Of a stretch of 7,473 nt of DNA, positions 1 through 5,797 are shown piece after piece; position 1 is the stretch's first letter; each line of letters begins with the position of its first letter. The stretch covers positions 1 through 7,473 of the forward strand of contig CAIXDD010000401.1 of the NCBI GenBank assembly GCA_903918155.1, given 5' to 3'. A program made the position numbers and the translations under genes. The notes beneath the pieces are model-generated. The model was given only the letters and a program-made list of their open reading frames with translations, was not told the DNA's origin and ran no database searches. The DNA is from an uncultured Hyphomicrobiales bacterium. GTDB lineage: Bacteria > Pseudomonadota > Alphaproteobacteria > Rhizobiales > Beijerinckiaceae.

Positions 1-129
1 CGCATGCGTTCCGACGACGAAGGGCCGCTCGATCTGACGCGGCGAATCACTTCGCGCGGGTTTGCGCGCGAAGGCGCACGGCGCGCCCAAGCGCTGGACG
101 CGGCGCGCGCATCTGCGCGCAAAACTTAA
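1..129 (+). CDS. Possible 3' tail of an upstream gene (partial, doubtful)
   Basis: Frame 1 is open from the window edge to a TAA at 127-129, giving 42 residues rich in Arg and Ala and ending in SARKT. No family is recognisable. Another forward frame is also open through most of this stretch because the DNA is very GC-rich, so openness alone is weak evidence. The abrupt change to AT-rich sequence right at the TAA fits a coding-to-promoter boundary. It could equally be non-coding GC-rich spacer. Confidence 0.2.
   Translation, partial: RMRSDDEGPLDLTRRITSRGFAREGARRAQALDAARASARKT
50..73. repeat. Inverted repeat / hairpin, 9-bp stem
   Basis: CTTCGCGCG (50-58) and CGCGCGAAG (65-73) are perfect reverse complements around a 6-nt loop (GGTTTG). 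No T-run follows, so it is not a convincing intrinsic terminator. It lies inside the doubtful open frame at the window start and may be a by-product of the CG-rich sequence. A second GC-only inverted repeat (105-110 with 115-120) sits just before the AT-rich island. Confidence 0.35.
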
Positions 130-175
130 TAACACATAAGTGGATGCGGATATTAGTAATTTAGAAATGAACGTG

Positions 176-203
176 TTCTTAAGGGTATATACGTAAATAT
201 AAT
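176..203 (+). promoter_or_regulatory. Candidate sigma-70-type promoter of the pilus operon
   Basis: A perfect TATAAT lies at 198-203. With a 16-bp spacer the -35 would be TTCTTA at 176-181, matching TTGACA at only three positions. Initiation would fall near 210, leaving a 5' leader of about 70 nt before the pilin ATG. A perfect -10 with a weak -35 suggests a promoter that needs an activator, but in an AT-rich tract a TATAAT can occur by chance. Confidence 0.4.
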
Positions 204-209
204 ATTTAC
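193..209. promoter_or_regulatory. 17-nt interrupted palindrome overlapping the -10 box (candidate operator)
   Basis: GTAAATAT-A-ATATTTAC is a perfect inverted repeat with 8-bp arms and a 1-nt centre, and it encloses the TATAAT at 198-203. A dimeric regulator bound here would block RNA polymerase, so the position suits a repressor operator. No regulator gene is in the window, and I do not recognise the motif as a known consensus. Confidence 0.4.
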
Positions 210-270
210 TAACAACCATGGCTGTGTCACCAGATGCGACGTCGGGCGGGCTCACTGAAACGTTCAGATC

Positions 271-276
271 AGGAGG
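271..276 (+). promoter_or_regulatory. Strong Shine-Dalgarno of the pilin gene
   Basis: A perfect AGGAGG is followed by 5 nt and then ATG at 282. It fixes the pilin start at 282 rather than the in-frame ATG at 300, and predicts efficient translation, as expected for a major structural subunit. Confidence 0.75.
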
Positions 277-281
277 TTTAA

Positions 282-770
282 ATGGACATTCGGTCACTCA
301 TGGCCAGCGTTGCGTTTTCCATCGCGCTTGCGTCTTCCGCGTCGGCCCAGACGGTCGTCTCGGGAACGCAGTTCACCGTTCAGGTGACCGTGAATGCGGG
401 TTGCAAGATCGACAGCGGACCAAGCGGAACCATCAATTTCGGCTCCACGTCAGGCGTCGCGGCCGCACCAAGCGACGTGACGTCGAGCTTTGCGGTCACC
501 TGCACGAATACGACGCCGTACAAATATTATTTCGCAAGCTCCAACGATGTGACCAGCTCCGTCAATCGGCAGATGAAGAACGGATCCTCGTCGGTTGGAT
601 ATAAAATCCTGCAGGGGACGACCGAAATGCCCAATGTCGCCACCTCCGACATCGGCGCGACAGGGTCGGGCGTGTCGCAGACCTATCCGCTGACGTTCCG
701 CGTGACGAATTGGACCCCGACCGCGCCGGGCGTTTACACCGACACCGTGACTCTGAGCGTCGAATTCTAG
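282..770 (+). CDS. Spore coat U (SCPU) domain pilin, Csu-type major subunit
   Basis: A 162-residue secreted pilin, probably the main subunit of an archaic chaperone-usher pilus like CsuA/B of Acinetobacter baumannii. Residues 1-22 form a Sec signal peptide with likely cleavage at SASA|QTVV. The mature N-terminus (about 29-38, FTVQVTVNA) alternates hydrophobic residues as a donor strand should. It is followed by C41, the NFGS segment (52-55), and C74 in a CTNTTPY motif typical of SCPU domains; C41 and C74 probably form the conserved disulfide. The C-terminal PGVYTDTVTLSVEF is the usual SCPU ending. The start is fixed by a perfect AGGAGG. It is first in the operon, followed 67 nt later by the chaperone. 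It is the only single-domain pilin here, whereas the Acinetobacter csu cluster has three. Family assignment is secure; its role as the bulk subunit is inferred from position and signal strength. Confidence 0.88.
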   Translation: MDIRSLMASVAFSIALASSASAQTVVSGTQFTVQVTVNAGCKIDSGPSGTINFGSTSGVAAAPSDVTSSFAVTCTNTTPYKYYFASSNDVTSSVNRQMKNGSSSVGYKILQGTTEMPNVATSDIGATGSGVSQTYPLTFRVTNWTPTAPGVYTDTVTLSVEF

Positions 771-779
771 CGCCGGAGG

Positions 780-802
780 GGCGCGCGCCGCCGGCGCGCG
801 CC
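780..802 (+). repeat. Intercistronic GC hairpin, 10-bp perfect stem
   Basis: GGCGCGCGCC at 780-789 and again at 793-802 pair perfectly around a 3-nt loop (GCC). It lies 9 nt after the pilin stop and 35 nt before the chaperone start. No T-run follows, so it is not a classic full terminator. In fimbrial operons, stems after the major pilin gene often protect the upstream mRNA or attenuate downstream expression, raising pilin over assembly proteins; that role here is inference. Confidence 0.6.
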
Positions 803-837
803 TGCGTGCTTCCCTCATCATTCAGAAGAGAGACTTC

Positions 838-1539
838 ATGAGACGAGCTCATCGTCATTTGAAGGCGTTTCGTCTTGCCTGTTTTTTGTCGCTGGCGGCG
901 GCGGGGGCGAGCGAAGCGGCCTCGCTCGCCGTCTCGCCCATTCGGGTCGAAGTGCTGCAGCCGGCGAATTCGGGCGCCGTCACCTTGCGCAATGAGAGCC
1001 CGCGTCCCGTCGTCGGGCAGGTGCGTGTGTTTGAATGGACCTTGCGCGAGGGCAAGGATCATTTCGCGCCGACGGATCACGTCGTCGCGTCGCCGCCCAT
1101 CGTCCAGATCGCGCCGGGATCCGAGACGCTTGTTCGTCTCCTGCGCATTCAGGGCGAGCCGATCAGGGGCGAAAAATCCTACCGGCTTGTCGTTGACGAA
1201 GTGCCCGTCGCCGATCGCGTTCGCAATATCGGCGTCAATCTGGCGGTCCGCTATGCGCTGCCGCTGTTTTTCGTCCATCCAGACGCAAGCGCGTCCAAGC
1301 TGGCCTGGTCCATCGAGACGCGAAGCGGGCGACGCGTGCTGGTCGGGGTCAATTCCGGCGACCGGAGCGTGCGCATTTCCGACCTTTCGATCGGCGGCGT
1401 GAAAATTTCGCCCGGTCTTGCGGGCTATATTCTGGGACGGTCCGAACGCGTCTTCGATCTGCCGCGCGGCGCCCCCGGTGCTGGCGCGATCTCAGCGGAG
1501 ACTGAAAAAGGGCGCCTCAATGCGCAGGTCAGCCGCTAG
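838..1539 (+). CDS. Periplasmic pilus chaperone, PapD/CsuC-like
   Basis: A 233-residue chaperone of the PapD fold (two Ig-like domains) that would cap SCPU subunits in the periplasm by donor-strand complementation and deliver them to the usher. Residues 1-27/28 are a Sec signal peptide (KAFRLACFLSLAAAGASEA). Mature strand A1 is SLAVSPIRVEV, with R36 in the usual place of the subunit-anchoring arginine. The conserved fimbrial-chaperone segment follows: IAPGSETLVRLLRI (91-104), then the GEKSYRLVVDEVP signature (111-123) with its K113. The G1-equivalent strand is near 128-145 (NIGVNLAVRYALPLFF). Length matches the family. A purine-rich stretch ending AAGAGAG just before the ATG serves as ribosome-binding site. 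The gene overlaps the usher start by 20 bp. Assignment to the archaic subfamily rests on the SCPU neighbours. Confidence 0.88.
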   Translation: MRRAHRHLKAFRLACFLSLAAAGASEAASLAVSPIRVEVLQPANSGAVTLRNESPRPVVGQVRVFEWTLREGKDHFAPTDHVVASPPIVQIAPGSETLVRLLRIQGEPIRGEKSYRLVVDEVPVADRVRNIGVNLAVRYALPLFFVHPDASASKLAWSIETRSGRRVLVGVNSGDRSVRISDLSIGGVKISPGLAGYILGRSERVFDLPRGAPGAGAISAETEKGRLNAQVSR

Positions 1540-3955
1540 AGCGATCTGCATCGCATTGTGCCTTTGGCATGGCCGCGCGGGCGCGGCTGAGGGCGCGCTG
1601 CCTCCGATCACGCCGCAGCCCAACCTGCTGGAACGCTCCAGACATGTGTGGCTCGAAGTTCTGGTGAATGGCGAGTCGGTGAGCCCGCCCCAGCCTTTTC
1701 TTCTGGATCCCGCGCGCGGCGGTCTTTTCGTCGCCCGCCGCGTGCTTGCGGCCGCGGGCTTGCGTGTGAGCGAGGGCGTCCCGGAAGAGGAGATCGCAGT
1801 CGCAGCGCAAGGTCTTGCGTTCGAACTCGACGATTCGCGCCTTCAGATCCGCTTTCAGGTGAGCGATGGGCAGCGCGCGCCGCGCGTCTTCGACGCCGCG
1901 CCGCGCAAGGAGAGGCCGCGGCCGCGCTCCGATCTCGGCCTCCTCATGAATTACGCATTCTTCGGCGGCGCCATCAGCGACATGAGAACGGGCCGCTTCG
2001 CGTTTTCAGGCGCCAATGCGACGCTTGAGGGACGCGCGTTCAGCGATATGGGGACCTTCGTGCAAAACGCGATCATCGGCGCGACGCCCTATAATCCCTC
2101 TCCCACGACGCTCCGGCTCGACACGACCTATTCCTATTCCGACGTCGAGCGCGCCCATGAGATGCGCTTGGGCGACACGATCTCCGGCGGGCTTGCATGG
2201 ACGCGCCCCTTACGCCTCGGCGGCATGCAGATCCGCCGCGACTTCACCTTGCGGTCGGACATCGTCACGCGTCCCATTCCCGTCATCAGCGGAACGGCGG
2301 CGGCGCCGTCCACCGTCGACGTCTTTCTGAGCGGCATCGGCGCCTATCGGCAGAATGTGGGAACGGGCCCGTTCCAGATTGCGAATATTCCTTTTCTGGC
2401 GAGCGGCGCCGGCGACGCGCGGGTGGTGGTGCGCGACGCCAGCGGACGCGAAGTGGAGACCAGTCTGCGCATCAGCGCCCCGATCAGCATGCTGGCGCCG
2501 GGGCTGATGGACTATTCCGTAGAGGCGGGCTTCGCCCGTCGCAATTTCGGCATTCGCTCCGCAGACTATGATCTGCGCCCCGTCGCTTCCGCGACGCTCA
2601 GACGGGGCTTGACGGAATGGATCACTCTCGACGCGCATGTGGAAGGCGGCGCAGGGCTCTTTCAGGGCGGGCTCGGCGCGACAAGCGCCCTTGGACCTTT
2701 CGGCGCGCTCACGACCGCGGCCGCCGGCAGCCATAGCGCGCGCGGGGCAGGCGCGCTCGGCTATGCCGGGTGGCAAGGGACGTATCGCTGGCTCACCTTG
2801 TCCTTATCCAGTCAACGCAGCTTTGGCCGCTATGACGACCTGGCGTCGGTCACAGCCAGCAATGACGCGTTCAAGGATTTGTCGCCCGTCGAACGGTTCA
2901 ACGCATTCACGCTGGGCGGCGACACCCGCGCGCCCCGCAAGCTCGATCGCGCCTCCCTCACCGCCTATGCGCCGCAGGCGAATGTCTCCTTCAGCGTCGG
3001 CTATATCAATCAGGTCAGCGACACGGGCGAACGCGCGCAGGTGACGACGGTGTCGGTGAACAAGCAATTGCCATGGCGCATCACCGCCTTCCTGAGCGGC
3101 TTCGTCAATCTGTCGGGCACGCGCAACAAAGGCGTCTATGCCGGCCTGTCCATGCCGCTGGGGACTGACATGTTCGCGTCGCTGGCCGCCACCGTCGGAT
3201 CCGGCGGAAGCCCCGGCGCATCCAGCGAGATCATCCGTCCCCAACCGCTGATGGAGGGCGATTACGGGTGGCGCGTGCGCGCCGCCGCCGGGGGAGATCG
3301 CACCACGCTGGCGTCCGGCAGTTACCGCTCGTCCATCGGTCAGGTCGGCGCGCAAGCCGCCAAATATTCCGATTCCGTATCCGCCGCCGCGACCTTTGAC
3401 GGCGCGGTCGCGCTGATCGGCGGCGGTCTCACCTTCGGCAACCGCGTGAACTCCAGCTTTGTGGTCGTGGATGCAGGGCTGCGGGACGTCCCCGTCCTGC
3501 AGGACAACAGGGTCGTCGGGCGCACCGGCGCCTTCGGGCGCAAGCTGATCGGCGACTTGCGGCCATGGGAGGAGAATCGGATCGGCATCGATCTGACGGA
3601 TTTGCCCATCGCTTTTTCGCTCCCCGCCAGTCACGACACGGTGACGCCCGCCGCCAGAGCCGGCGTTTTCCTGGATTTCGGCAAGAGCGCGTCGATGCGC
3701 AACGCTCTGGTCGTCGTGGTGGACGCGACAGGCAAGCCGCTCCCCGTCGGGACACGCGGAAGCCTGTCTCCCGCAGGCGAAACGATCACGCTCGGCTATG
3801 ACGGTCAGGCCTATCTGCGCAATCTTGCGGCCTCGAATTCCCTGACCGTCGATCTTGACGCGGGCTCATGCACGACGACTTTCGATGGACCAGAGCCGGG
3901 GCAGGAGCTGATGCGCCGAACCCTCGTCTGCGCGGCGGGAGAACAAGGCCGATGA
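1520..3955 (+). CDS. Outer-membrane fimbrial usher, CsuD-like
   Basis: An 811-residue usher, the outer-membrane pore that accepts chaperone-subunit complexes and polymerises the pilus. The start at 1520 gives a proper signal peptide (RAICIALCLWHGRAGAAEG) and has AAGGG 7 nt upstream; the longer frame back to 1418 would hide it. The N-terminal periplasmic domain follows (VWLEVLVNGESVSPPQPFLLD). A long beta-barrel region begins around 130-150 (DLGLLMNYAFFGG). It is interrupted at about 258-320 by the plug domain (GTAAAPSTVDVFLSGIGAYRQ through GREVETSLRIS). The C-terminal domains start near RVVGRTGAFGRKLIGDLRPWEENRIGID and end with two cysteines (SCTTTF and LVC), a pattern seen in archaic ushers. 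Length is close to CsuD. It overlaps the chaperone gene by 20 bp and the downstream gene by 4 bp (ATGA), so translation is probably coupled. Confidence 0.93.
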   Translation: MRRSAARAICIALCLWHGRAGAAEGALPPITPQPNLLERSRHVWLEVLVNGESVSPPQPFLLDPARGGLFVARRVLAAAGLRVSEGVPEEEIAVAAQGLAFELDDSRLQIRFQVSDGQRAPRVFDAAPRKERPRPRSDLGLLMNYAFFGGAISDMRTGRFAFSGANATLEGRAFSDMGTFVQNAIIGATPYNPSPTTLRLDTTYSYSDVERAHEMRLGDTISGGLAWTRPLRLGGMQIRRDFTLRSDIVTRPIPVISGTAAAPSTVDVFLSGIGAYRQNVGTGPFQIANIPFLASGAGDARVVVRDASGREVETSLRISAPISMLAPGLMDYSVEAGFARRNFGIRSADYDLRPVASATLRRGLTEWITLDAHVEGGAGLFQGGLGATSALGPFGALTTAAAGSHSARGAGALGYAGWQGTYRWLTLSLSSQRSFGRYDDLASVTASNDAFKDLSPVERFNAFTLGGDTRAPRKLDRASLTAYAPQANVSFSVGYINQVSDTGERAQVTTVSVNKQLPWRITAFLSGFVNLSGTRNKGVYAGLSMPLGTDMFASLAATVGSGGSPGASSEIIRPQPLMEGDYGWRVRAAAGGDRTTLASGSYRSSIGQVGAQAAKYSDSVSAAATFDGAVALIGGGLTFGNRVNSSFVVVDAGLRDVPVLQDNRVVGRTGAFGRKLIGDLRPWEENRIGIDLTDLPIAFSLPASHDTVTPAARAGVFLDFGKSASMRNALVVVVDATGKPLPVGTRGSLSPAGETITLGYDGQAYLRNLAASNSLTVDLDAGSCTTTFDGPEPGQELMRRTLVCAAGEQGR

Positions 3956-4932
3956 TCGCGTCATACGTTTCCAGCCTCGCGCGTCAAATCTTGATGAGGC
4001 AGGTCCATTGGGCCGCATGGCTCCTTCCGGCGGCGTTGATGACGTTCGCCGGTCCGCCGGCGTTGGCGCAGGTCACATGCACCGCGTCGTTCAGCGCCCT
4101 CTCCTTTGGCTCGGTCAGCGTGCTTCAGGGCGCGGCCGTCAACAGCGCCGGCGCGTTATCCGCTTCCTGTTCGGGGTTTCTCGGCGCAAACGATCGTGTG
4201 CGCATGTGCTTCACGATGGGCGCCGGCGCATATCCGCTCTCCGGCTCCTTGCGGCAAATGGGCGCCGGCGCGGCCCGCGCGTCGTTTCAGATTTACTCAG
4301 ACGCGGCGCGAACGCTCGTCTGGGACGCCTCTCTGACGAATGCGCCTTCGGTGATCCTGACGCGGGATGCGCCCTCTGTGGTTCTTCCGGTCTATGGAGA
4401 ATTCGTCGCCGGTCAGCAAACGACGCCGCCGGGCGTTTATTCCACGACGATGAATGTCGCGCGCTATCAGACGATCTACACCGGGCAACCGCCCCCCTGC
4501 GCATCCATCGTCTCGGCGAGCGCGATGAACTTTTCGGTGGACGCCGCCATCCCGTCGCGCTGTTCGGCGACGGCCGCCAATCTCAATTTCGGCTCAGTGG
4601 CGGATTTCTCCAATCCCGTCGACGCGGCAAGCACGATCCATGTTCTGTGCACCAATTCCACGCCCTATCATGTGCGGCTCAACGCGGGCGCTTCAGGCCT
4701 GCATGCGACCCAACGTGCGATGACCTATGGATCGAATGCGATCTCCTATGACCTTTTCCGCGATTCCTCGCGCACGCTTCGCTGGGGCGCGACCGACGGC
4801 GTCGACACGATGGGCGGAATTGGAACGGCGAGCTCCCTCGGTCATACGGTCTATGGACGCATTCCAGCGCAAGCCAGAAAGCCGCCCGGGACCTATACGG
4901 ACACGGTGATCGTCACGATTTCTTTTCTTTAA
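3952..4932 (+). CDS. Two-domain SCPU protein, probable tip adhesin (CsuE-like)
   Basis: A 326-residue secreted protein with two tandem spore coat U domains, the layout of the CsuE tip adhesin; this gene is also last in its cluster, as csuE is. The ATG at 3952 overlaps the usher stop (ATGA) and has GGGAGAA 8 nt upstream. Residues 1-39 are a rather long signal peptide ending PALA|QVTC; an in-frame ATG at 3994 would give a shorter one but lacks a clear ribosome-binding site. Domain 1 (about 41-180) begins VTCTASFSALSFGSVS; domain 2 (about 183-326) has CSATAANLNFGSV, LCTNSTPYHVRLNAG and the ending PPGTYTDTVIVTISFL. The first domain would bind surfaces and the second would receive the donor strand of the next pilin; this is inferred from CsuE. 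MGAGA occurs twice in domain 1. It could instead be a minor two-domain pilin. Confidence 0.85.
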   Translation: MIASYVSSLARQILMRQVHWAAWLLPAALMTFAGPPALAQVTCTASFSALSFGSVSVLQGAAVNSAGALSASCSGFLGANDRVRMCFTMGAGAYPLSGSLRQMGAGAARASFQIYSDAARTLVWDASLTNAPSVILTRDAPSVVLPVYGEFVAGQQTTPPGVYSTTMNVARYQTIYTGQPPPCASIVSASAMNFSVDAAIPSRCSATAANLNFGSVADFSNPVDAASTIHVLCTNSTPYHVRLNAGASGLHATQRAMTYGSNAISYDLFRDSSRTLRWGATDGVDTMGGIGTASSLGHTVYGRIPAQARKPPGTYTDTVIVTISFL

Positions 4933-4966
4933 AAAGCGCGGCGGCGCGCCCGGGGGCCGCGTTTCT
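4931..4966. terminator. Bidirectional intrinsic terminator between convergent operons
   Basis: CGCGGC (4937-4942) and GCCGCG (4956-4961) form a perfect 6-bp stem, extended outward by a G-U pair and two A-T pairs, around a 13-nt GC-rich loop. On the plus strand TTTCTC follows, a weak tail just after the adhesin stop. On the minus strand the stem is followed after one C by TTTTT (complement of 4931-4935), a better tail, about 36 nt after the soxZ stop. The same structure can therefore end both operons. Confidence 0.65.
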
Positions 4967-4997
4967 CGCCCATGTGGTGGAGGGGAATGCGCGCGCG

Positions 4998-5324
4998 TCA
5001 GACGAGGATGCGCGCATTGCCTTTCACGCTGCGACCGACGTCGTCGGTCCAGACGATCTCAAGCTCGGTCGTCGCCTCGATGCGCATGAAGAAGACGTGA
5101 TAGGGATTGGCCGACGTGCCGTTGCGGAATTCCGCGTCGATCAGGGTCTCGCCATTGGCGCGCACGATCATGCGAGTAAGCATGTCGCGCGCCACGAGCT
5201 TGCCCGCCTCGCTGCGCAGGCCCGTTTCCATGGGATGTTCGATCAGCGTGCGGATCTCGACGATCTCGCCCGGCTTGGCGGCGCGCGGCGCGCGGATGCG
5301 GGGAAGGGAGAGCGGGCGGCTCAT
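4998..5324 (-). CDS. soxZ: Sulfur carrier subunit SoxZ
   Basis: A 108-residue protein of normal SoxZ length and without a signal peptide, as expected, since SoxZ is exported bound to SoxY. SoxYZ is the periplasmic carrier to which sulfur intermediates are covalently attached during sulfur-compound oxidation. Recognisable stretches are PRIRAPRAAKPGEIVEIRTLIEHPMETG near the N-terminus, the Ig-like core, and FRNGTSANPYHVFFMRIEATTELEIVWTDDVG (about 67-98), which carries the SoxZ SANPY block. The ATG overlaps the soxY stop as ATGA, and GGAGG lies 9 nt upstream within the end of soxY. It is the last gene of its operon, with a terminator about 36 nt beyond. Family assignment is firm; which enzymes load and unload it cannot be seen here. 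Confidence 0.92.
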   Translation of the reverse strand: MSRPLSLPRIRAPRAAKPGEIVEIRTLIEHPMETGLRSEAGKLVARDMLTRMIVRANGETLIDAEFRNGTSANPYHVFFMRIEATTELEIVWTDDVGRSVKGNARILV

Positions 5325-5797
5325 GTGAGGCAGCCTCCCGTGGTCACGCGCACGTCGGCGGCCGCGCGCAGCACGCGTCCGTCGTTCATCTGCGCGAGGA
5401 CGATGACGGTCTGCTCCTGCGCGAGCCTGATGCGGGTCTGCACTTCCGCGCGTCCCAGTTTCTCCGTGAGGCGGAAACTCGCGACGCCGGGCGTGGGATT
5501 GCGCGTGGCGAAGATATGGATCGCGACGGCGTGATCGGCCGGCGTCTGGGGCGTGTCCACGAGCACCGAGATGGGCACTTGTCCGCCGTTCTCCGCGAGC
5601 GCGGGCGCGCGCAGCGCGATCCCTCCGTCCACCGCTTGCCGGTCGCCGACGGCCTCGCGGATCGCCGCGCGCAAGGCTAAGTCCCCATCCGCGTTTGCGT
5701 CCGCGCGCGCGGCGAAGGCCGTCCAGGGCAAGGCGGCGAGACTCACCGCGCCCATCAGGACGGCGCGGCGATCAGCGGCGCACGGGACCTGCGTCAT
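5321..5797 (-). CDS. soxY: Sulfur carrier subunit SoxY with variant arm (GGCLT)
   Basis: A 158-residue SoxY. Its C-terminal cysteine carries the sulfur intermediate in the periplasm as part of SoxYZ. The N-terminus has a Tat-type signal: DRRAVLMG followed by a hydrophobic stretch and cleavage around AFAARA (27-32). The body includes the SoxY pattern QVPISVLVDTP and HAVAIHIFATRNPTPGVASFRLTEKLGRAEVQTRIRL, then QTVIVLAQMNDGRVLRAAADVRVTTGGC. The arm ends GGC156-L-T, whereas canonical SoxY ends GGCGG. The reactive cysteine and the two preceding glycines are kept, but the two glycines after it are replaced. The start overlaps the fccB stop by ATGA; the stop overlaps soxZ by ATGA. The ribosome-binding site is weak (GGGA about 10 nt upstream), which fits coupling to fccB. 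Function as a carrier is likely; its partners may differ from canonical SoxY. Confidence 0.9.
   Translation of the reverse strand: MTQVPCAADRRAVLMGAVSLAALPWTAFAARADANADGDLALRAAIREAVGDRQAVDGGIALRAPALAENGGQVPISVLVDTPQTPADHAVAIHIFATRNPTPGVASFRLTEKLGRAEVQTRIRLAQEQTVIVLAQMNDGRVLRAAADVRVTTGGCLT
5334..5338 (-). promoter_or_regulatory. soxZ Shine-Dalgarno embedded in the SoxY arm codons
   Basis: The minus strand reads GGAGG nine nt before the soxZ ATG. These bases are also part of the GGA-GGC codons for the two glycines before the SoxY sulfur-binding cysteine. Ribosome-binding function for soxZ and the SoxY arm sequence therefore constrain each other. Confidence 0.55.

Larger units (their letters stand above)
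121..215. promoter_or_regulatory. AT-rich promoter island upstream of the pilus operon
   Basis: About 95 bases dominated by A and T, with many TA steps, lie between GC-rich flanks and directly upstream of the pilin gene. It contains the candidate promoter and the palindrome listed separately. Sharp AT-rich islands like this are typical of promoters of surface-structure genes. In alphaproteobacteria they are also the preferred targets of AT-binding silencers of the MucR/Ros type and of H-NS-like proteins elsewhere; that binding here is inference. Confidence 0.5.

Noticed and set aside
50..73. The 9-bp hairpin as terminator of an upstream gene
   Set aside because: No T-run follows on either strand, and it lies within the only candidate upstream frame rather than after its stop.
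218..604. A 128-codon plus-strand frame beginning at ATG 218 upstream of the pilin
   Set aside because: It runs through the pilin gene in another frame, has no ribosome-binding site, and is Arg-rich without family resemblance; the pilin has a perfect Shine-Dalgarno and clear SCPU motifs.
562..1278. A 238-codon minus-strand frame across the pilin and chaperone genes
   Set aside because: It spans two well-supported plus-strand genes and the hairpin between them, and has no family-like motifs.
1418..1519. Longer N-terminal version of the usher from ATG 1418
   Set aside because: It would bury the signal peptide 34 residues inside the protein and overlap the chaperone extensively; the ATG at 1520 has AAGGG in place and yields a normal signal peptide.
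2804..3634. A 276-codon minus-strand frame inside the usher gene
   Set aside because: It is a shadow of the usher reading frame, with composition typical of antisense frames and no recognisable domain.
3868..3951. Longer N-terminal version of the tip protein from ATG 3868
   Set aside because: It adds 28 charged residues before the signal peptide; the ATG at 3952 overlaps the usher stop and has a ribosome-binding site.
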